Part shown: piece by piece, positions 57,691-64,000 of the stretch
How the letters are laid out: every line of letters begins with the position of its first letter
Numbering within the stretch: the first letter of the stretch is position 1
Assembly: GCA_022579005.1 (NCBI GenBank)
Contig: MU401458.1
Span: 372,001-436,000 of the forward strand
DNA: 64,000 nt
Direction: 5' to 3'
From: Poronia punctata
Lineage: Eukaryota; Ascomycota; Sordariomycetes; Xylariales; Xylariaceae
Notes under the pieces: model-generated
Database searches by the model: none
Seen by the model: only the letters and a program-made list of their open reading frames with translations
Told to the model about the DNA's origin: nothing
Made by a program: the position numbers and the translations under genes

Positions 57691-58955
57691 GCTCTTCCTC
57701 TCCCGCCGACATCTACCTACTACCTACCCACATTTCCTTCCGGGCAAAGACAAGTTGCTGGAGGGGTTAGTTATAATTTTATTACCACCAGAGATAACAA
57801 ATACTCCTAATAACTTATAGGTACTCCAGTTAAAGAGAAAACGGCAAAGAAAAAAAACCCCCCCCCACCAAAAGTCAAACCAACAGGCATTAACCTAAAA
57901 GAAACAGATATAAACGTCCGATCCGTATATAATACTTCTTGAACGAAACAAGTAGTCAAAAAATCATATGCTCGACCAGGTCAATCAAAGATGACAAAAC
58001 TTCCATCACCTGCTCTGCCTGATCCCTGCAGCCCATCCCCCGTCGTGGGGTAGGTATTCAGGGGTCTCCTTGACGTACTAACTAGGGCAGGCAGGGTCTG
58101 GAGGCGGAAGCCAGAGGGCCATCTACTTCAGATGTGGTTTCACATCCTTGACTAAAGTAAGTAGCTACAGCCAATTACAATTCCATTGCACGTAAATAGG
58201 CGGTCTAGACTAATCTCTGCCCGATACTGAAACAAATCTCGCCATACTCGCTATCGAACGCCGTATCTGACTTATACAGTCCCTTCTCCACATTAACATC
58301 TACCCAGCCCTACCTTGTCACGCTTGTCACCTTCCGGGTGGCATTAAACAACATGTACATATGATGTATCCCACCTCAAAGACGTCCTACAATCTAGGAA
58401 AATATACCGAAGGTCGGCAACCTAAGCAGGTGACGAATGAATTCATATCCAGGCGTAAATCTGATCTTGGATTCAAATTTCATATGTAAACGACGCACAT
58501 CAGGTAATGAACCTGATAGAAATAGACTTTTAGGCAAGGAGATTCTTTTTACCCGACATTAAATATGGAAGGTATCGATAATTCGATTGAGACGATTAAT
58601 GAACAAGCCGCTGGCCTGTCAATGCCTATCTTCACCTCTACTACCCCAATACCTGACGTGCATCTGACCCATCTCGCCGCCAACCAAAACGGCCGGAACA
58701 ACCACAGTAGTAAGCAACTCTCTTTGTCTCCCTACTTTCTCTAGTTTGCTCCACCTCATAACTGTCGACCTCATGGCACACCGTAATAGAAGCACCTCGA
58801 GATGCCAGTTATGAGCTGGCTGACACATTCTACCTTTCCCTTGTAATTTTCCACCACTTTGAAGAGCAAATCCAGATGATACCATGTGCTCCGTCGCTCC
58901 GAAACCCAAGGCACTACAAGCAAATCTCATCTGCCCCTCCGCCAACCGAGGCAAT

Positions 58956-61900
58956 CTAGAGGGCATAGGGGTTGAGCGAACGGATGGTCAGGCAACTAAA
59001 GTCGATTTGGTCAGCACTTCCTCATATCTAATGAAAACGAGTTTGGACTCAGCGCGGCATATACTTACGGTGGGCTCTTGCTCAGGTCCGTCTTGAGAAT
59101 GATGGGTACACGCGTCATTTCTGTCACGTCTTGGATGTATTCTCCCCCCTCTTCTCTCAGCGCGAACAGCTTGAGGTACTTCTCCTTGTTCGACATGCGC
59201 GTCTCGACAGCTTCCGTCATGGGCACTCGAGGATCTGACCGGGTGCGATGCAACACACCAGCGGCGTTCGACGAGGATCGGACAGGGGAGCCTGGTACGC
59301 TTTGCGTAGGACGCTCTGCCAACGACGCGCCCGCCATGGCTTCCGTCACGTCCGACACATTGTCTTCCTCGTCATCGAAGAGAGCGTCGACATCGTCAGT
59401 CGACATGGTGCCCGTGTCTGTCTGTTTTCGAGCTGCTTCCTCGCGCTCTTTCTTCACGCGCTCGGCCTCTTCGGCCTGTCTCGCAGCAGCCATCGCGTTC
59501 GAGACTCGCTGCGAGGCTGCCGCCTTGGGTCGTTCATCTTCGGGCACGTATGCCGAACTAGGCACGCCCTTCTCCCAGTACAGCTCCAGTACTCTCTTCT
59601 CCTTCCTGAACTCGGCCTTCTTCAGCGGCAGCTGATCACAGTGTACTCGCTTTTCAAAGCCCCACTCGGGGATCAGGACGTCAAAGGCAGACTCGTACAC
59701 GCAAAGGACAATGCCCTCGCTGATCAAATCACCATTGGTCTCTTGTCGCTTCTTATCCATAACACGGCACGACTCGATGTGGATGCTCTGTTCCTGCGCA
59801 TTCTGGGCGGATTCCTTCTTGATGTTACAGCTATCGACTGTCTTGATGAGATTCTCAATGTCTTCCGTGTATTCGATCGCGCCCTCGGACAGGATGGCCT
59901 CCAATTGACGATGGACAATAATGTCCGCATAGCGTCTAGTCGGGCTCGTAAAGTGAGTGAACAGGGGCAGATTCAATGCATAGTGAGGCCATAGCTGCTT
60001 GTTGGTCTTGCCAGCAATGTAGTACTTCGCGTGCTGCATGCTCTTGATGAGCAGTGTCTCCATGCCTTTACGTATATCGTTGTCTTCAACTTTGAAAAGG
60101 CTGTTCTGAAGGGTGCCACTGCTAGTAGTGTCCATGTCGTACCCTAGGGCGCTCATGCGGTCGACAAAGGTTTGCAAGCGGCGAGGGTTCGGCTGTCCTT
60201 GACGACGTAGCAGTGCCTTCTCAGGAAGCCCGGCAACAAGTTTCTGGGCCACATAAGCATTGACCTTGTGCAAGAGCTCTTCCACAAGCTCGATTCCAGG
60301 CGTCGTATCGAATAAGTTGCGCTGGATCTGGATATTTTCATCGTCCAGCTGGTGTAGCAAGCGCAGTGGCGATGTCAGCTCGCCATCCGAGCCGAGACGC
60401 GCCTCTTTGAATTTCTGTGCAATAGCCTAAAAGACCGGTCAGCAACGGTGAGAATCATGAGATTGGAGTAACATACATTAAGTATTTGAATATTCTTGAT
60501 ATCGGCACTCGTGTGTCCGGAATTGGCCCCACTGACCAAAACCTCGTCGTCTTTGAGTGACAGGGCCTCGTCGATATCTTTGAGCGACAGCGTGGCGGTG
60601 CTCTTGACAATACTCTTGCCAACCCAAGCGTCCCCTTCGGCAACAGCCCCTGTGTGGGAGTGGACATTGAAAACGACGCTCAAAGTGAGTCTGTCTTGCC
60701 CGGGAGTGAGTACGCAAAGCTCGGATGAGATCTTTGGTGGGAGCAGAGCGCAGGTGCGGTCCACCAAGTGAACAGCAGTTCCGCGCTTTTTAGCCTCGCG
60801 ATCCACTAGCGAGTTGGGCTTGACAAAATGCGTCACATCGGGTACGTGAATACCAATCTCAATCTTGCCATCCGACTCGGCTTTGATGTGAACAGCAACA
60901 CCCAACTCACCCGTGCCGGCTAAGTCTAGGGTGAAAACTTTCTCGTTGCGGAAATCTCGGCGAGCACCAAGGACAGCCTCATCCTCTTTGGCAATAGACC
61001 AGTCTTGGAGTCCGACACTTCGCAAAACGGCTTCAGAAAACTCGTCAGAGGCGAAGTTGTTGTCGCGAAGCAGAGCGTCCGTCTCAACTGCCGGATCACC
61101 CATCCTGCCAAGCTGTTCGACCAGCGTGCCAAAGGGATGCAGAGATGTAATAGGCCAGCGTTTGATGCATGCCACAAAGATTCGGTCGGCATACTCATGA
61201 TGCTTCTCTACGAAATCCCGTGGCGCCTGCTCCGTAGGAATTGCAATGAGGGGAACACGCTTGTCAGTAGGTTTAAACCAGACAATCTTGGGCTTATCTT
61301 GCTGTCGATGCTCATGAGAGCGACCGCCATCCCTAGCGGCCCGTTCTGCTTCTTGCTTCTCCTTGGTCGCTTGGCTACTGGGCCGTAGGAGCCCAAGGGT
61401 GCCGGAAAACATTTGACCGGCAACCCGTTCAATGACTGCGACAACGTGTCCAGCATAGAGTGGTTTCGACTCGTCGTTAATTTCTTCTTCTTCGACGAGC
61501 AGCAAGCTCTGACCCTCCACTTCCACATCGTCATTTTTCTTCTGGGTAGGTCTCTGACGAAGACTGCCTCTTCTTCGAATACCTCCCTCGGCTGCGCCAT
61601 CGTCGCCATCATTATTACGCGTCGATCCATTACCACCAGTTGAGCCTGATCTAGTATCGGTAACATCCTTTCTTTTCTTTTTTTCTTCTTTCTCACGTTT
61701 TTGCCCCCAGACCTCGTCGACATCAAGAAGTTCCACGGCAACTAGATCACCTTCTAAAGCACGATTACGATCCTTGCTTCCGCAAATGAAAATATCGGCA
61801 TCAAGAAGGCCATCAGAAGTAGCCACGTAGGCATCACTCCGGTTCTTTTTGTTTACACGGAGAATACCGGAAACAAGCTGTCCATCGCCAAGCAATGCAG

Positions 61901-63246
61901 GTAGATGGGCTTGAGGTAAATAAGGAGTGAAGAGGGTCTTTCTCTGCTGTTGCTGCTGGGACTGTTGGCCACCGAGTTGAGGAGCATGCTGGCTAGCTTG
62001 GAGGCCAACCATGTGCTGTCCATTCATCTGCGGAGCCTGGAGGGCCTGGAACTGGTTCAGGTGCATGGGATTGAGCTGTTGTGCTGAATACATTGGCATC
62101 ATAGGAATCTGCCCTGGGATTTGCAGGAGCTGTTGGTTGGGGTACTGGAAAGTTCCCATCGAAGAGATAGACTGGTTCATTGAACCGCGGGAACGGTGGC
62201 CCGGCTGGAAGCCCTGCTGTCCTTGGCCGGACTGGTCCTGGTTCTGATTCTGACTCTGCTGGTTACGCCAGTTGCCCTCGAAGTTACGAGAAGACGTCCG
62301 AGCATGACCAGTCCCGCCGTTTCCACGGCGGGTGAAGTCGCTATCGGAGGGCGCACCACTGCGAGCGCCTCCACGACCATGCACGGCCATGCTCTGACTG
62401 CGACCGTGTCCACCACGGCCACCACGGGTAGATGACCCCTGTGCAATAGGGGTATCAGCAGCGCTATTTTTAGGCTCCTCGGTAGACGAGACGCCCTCAG
62501 CGCCAGGACCCGGAAACTGGAAGCCCGAGGTGGTTCGTTTTTGCTGTGCAATTTCGGCGGCCTTTTTAGCATCAGCCAAGGCTAAGGAATGCCTCCGCTG
62601 ATGGCCGCCTCCACTACTACCACCACGACCGCGGCTTGGCGCATTGCCCCGATCCTGAGGCTGCGCGTTTTCAAACTGGCCAAAGCCGGAGCCGGATGCT
62701 CCGGATGACGGCGCCGGTGGGGGTCCCATGTTCATGTTAGGAAGCGCGGACTGGTTTCGGCGGTGCGATGATATAGGTTGGTTCGGCGCTCCCATCTGGA
62801 GGGGTTGTTGTTGTTGTGGAAACTGATAAGCTTGTTGCGGCGGAAGACTGCCGATATTGGCTTGTAAAGGATTGAACTGGCCACCGGCGCCCAGCTGCCC
62901 GGGGTTGAGCATCCCCATATTCATGTACTGCTGCTGAGTAGCTTGGATTTGTTGCTGCTGCTGCTGTAGCAGCTCGATCTGCTGTTGAATAGCCATTTGT
63001 CCCACTGAGAAGTCAAGGATTGTTAGCCACGGTATCGGGATAAGGGGTTGATGAACATCATCAGACGGAAGGAAACCATATAGGCAACGACGGAAAAGAG
63101 ATGCAAGTTCACTTACTCCCAGGGTTCTGGAACATACTCATCAAGGGTGTCAGTTCCGAGGGACTTCGCCGATGGGCGATGTGAAGGCGACGGCCAGTAG
63201 GGCCAGAAACGCCTCCAGTTGGGGGAGGCTGCTGTTGCTGGTCCAT
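58956..63246 (-). CDS. SSD1: Ssd1-type RNA-binding protein (inactive RNase II homologue)
   Basis: Ssd1 binds mRNAs for cell-wall proteins, controls their translation and localisation, and is regulated by NDR kinases (Cbk1/COT-1). Four exons fit in phase: 63246-63117, 63004-60477, 60426-59069 and 58995-58956, giving 1351 residues. The last short exon supplies CLTIRSLNPYAL, the family's C-terminus. The N-terminal third is disordered and Gln-rich (IELLQQQQQQIQ). It has five H-x-R-x-x-S sites, at about H25, H124, H178, H243 and H277. Cold-shock-like domains follow (RKTLFTPYLPQAHLPALLGD), then an RNB domain (TLDLAGTGELGVAVHIKAES, IHVPDVTHFVKPNSLVDREA). The DxxDAxDxDDA acidic cluster of active RNase II enzymes is not present, so the protein should bind but not cut RNA. 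Assignment is firm. Confidence 0.96.
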
Positions 63247-64000
63247 TGCGGATGATTACACGTCAAAGGTGCGACAATCTCGAGCTCGAGGGGTTTCTGT
63301 GGCGATATCCTAAAGAAGTGGAAAGGCAAAGGTTACTGCGGGCGTGTAGACCACACACAAGTGGAAATAAGTGGACTGCTGTCGGGAGCTCTTGTGATGA
63401 TGCGTCGATACGTCGTTGCACAAGTGGGCAGTACTACCAAAACCAAATTGATGGACTGCAAAAGCAGGGTGATTGCTTGCCAAAGTGATGTAGACACACA
63501 CTGCTTTGCGCGACTAGACCGAGAGATGGCTGTAGTTCCTAAATGAGAGGATGAAATAGTCGAAACTGGGACGATGATCGTCTCGTTGGAGGAAAGTGAT
63601 GCTAAGATTCCCAAGGGAAGGAGTGTAGAAGCAAGACCCCAAGAGAGTGGTGATGGGTGATGGAGTGTGGGATGAAATAGATAAAATAGAATCGGGAGTT
63701 GGGAATTTTGGGAAAAGAGAGGGAAGTTTCGATGGATGATAAGGTTGGGGTGGATTGAGATGATGAAGGTTTGGAGGTGCTTTGGAGGTTTTGGGTAGGT
63801 ACATGTCAGTCTGTTCTCTGTTTCTCTCCGCACAACCTTGAGACTGTCCGCAACGAGCCAACGAATTGCTTGGCTGTCAGTGAGGTCAGGGGACCCACAT
63901 CACACTAATAGGGGGAAGAGGGGCCGCTCATGCTACGTACTCGTACCTACTTGGATATATGATATTCAGCACAATAAGAGCTTTTGATAGAGAACAAGTA
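63247..64000. other. SSD1 leader and promoter region
   Basis: This is upstream sequence of SSD1. A 166-codon minus-strand frame (63833-63333) has no domain and reads as untranslated leader. No separate gene is supported. Confidence 0.5.

Larger units (their letters stand above)
56087..58955. other. 2.9 kb convergent spacer with several simple repeats
   Basis: This lies between the 3' ends of the THO1-like gene and SSD1. It holds a heptamer repeat, a G run, TACC runs (near 57370 and 57484) and a TTC tract, but no supported gene. Confidence 0.5.

Noticed and set aside
63333..63833. 166-codon minus-strand frame upstream of SSD1
   Set aside because: Low-complexity text with no domain; fits the 5' leader of SSD1 better than a gene.

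Overview
The window is nuclear DNA of a filamentous ascomycete (Pezizomycotina, probably Sordariomycetes). Support for this: many 50-190 nt introns with GT(A/G) donors and CTAAC-type branch sites, long spacers, and a gene set of SEC61, SPE2, CFD1, SSD1, THO1-like, MOD5-like and secreted plant-cell-wall enzymes. The species cannot be told from sequence alone. Most multi-exon models here were built by hand: exon ends were chosen so that reading phases match and conserved protein segments join.

Layout. 1-2.8 kb has no supported gene. 2.8-4.7 kb (+) is a nine-exon GH43 exo-beta-1,3-galactanase-like gene. 5.0-6.7 kb (-) holds two unrecognised small genes, one ending in a polybasic CaaX box. 7.3-8.8 kb (-) is a tRNA isopentenyltransferase, 9.8-10.6 kb (-) a 2-Cys peroxiredoxin, 12.2-13.8 kb (-) SEC61. 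After a 3.6 kb spacer comes a full-length ABCC transporter (17.4-22.6 kb, +). 23.4-24.2 kb (-) is a small secreted cysteine protein damaged by homopolymers, a 10-N gap and a degraded duplicate. 25.2-26.8 kb (-) is S-adenosylmethionine decarboxylase and 29.4-30.4 kb (-) CFD1. 31.7-32.9 kb (+) is a GH105 hydrolase with a likely GC-AG intron, followed by an unknown proline-rich protein (33.4-34.4 kb) and a mosaic relic of an acyltransferase and a berberine-bridge-type oxidase (35.1-35.6 kb). 36.9-39.4 kb encodes a large disordered protein, 40.3-41.5 kb a four-helix membrane protein, 42.1-43.4 kb an acidic protein. 44.3-45.6 kb is a secreted DUF1996 protein, 47.2-48.5 kb a D-2-hydroxyacid dehydrogenase homologue without its catalytic arginine, 49.1-51.2 kb (-) a single-pass membrane protein. 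A tRNA-His lies at 53.9 kb, a SAP/THO1-like protein at 55.1-56.1 kb, and SSD1 at 59.0-63.2 kb (-).

The genes act independently; there are no operons. The housekeeping set covers ER translocation, polyamine synthesis, cytosolic Fe-S assembly, tRNA modification, mRNA export and translational control. GH43 and GH105 point to digestion of pectin or arabinogalactan side chains, as in a plant-associated or litter fungus. I found no CRISPR, no intact transposon and no intact metabolite cluster. The least ordinary items are the CaaX protein, the in-frame-stop intron, the GC-AG intron, the Arg-less dehydrogenase, the mosaic relic and the damaged secreted-protein locus.
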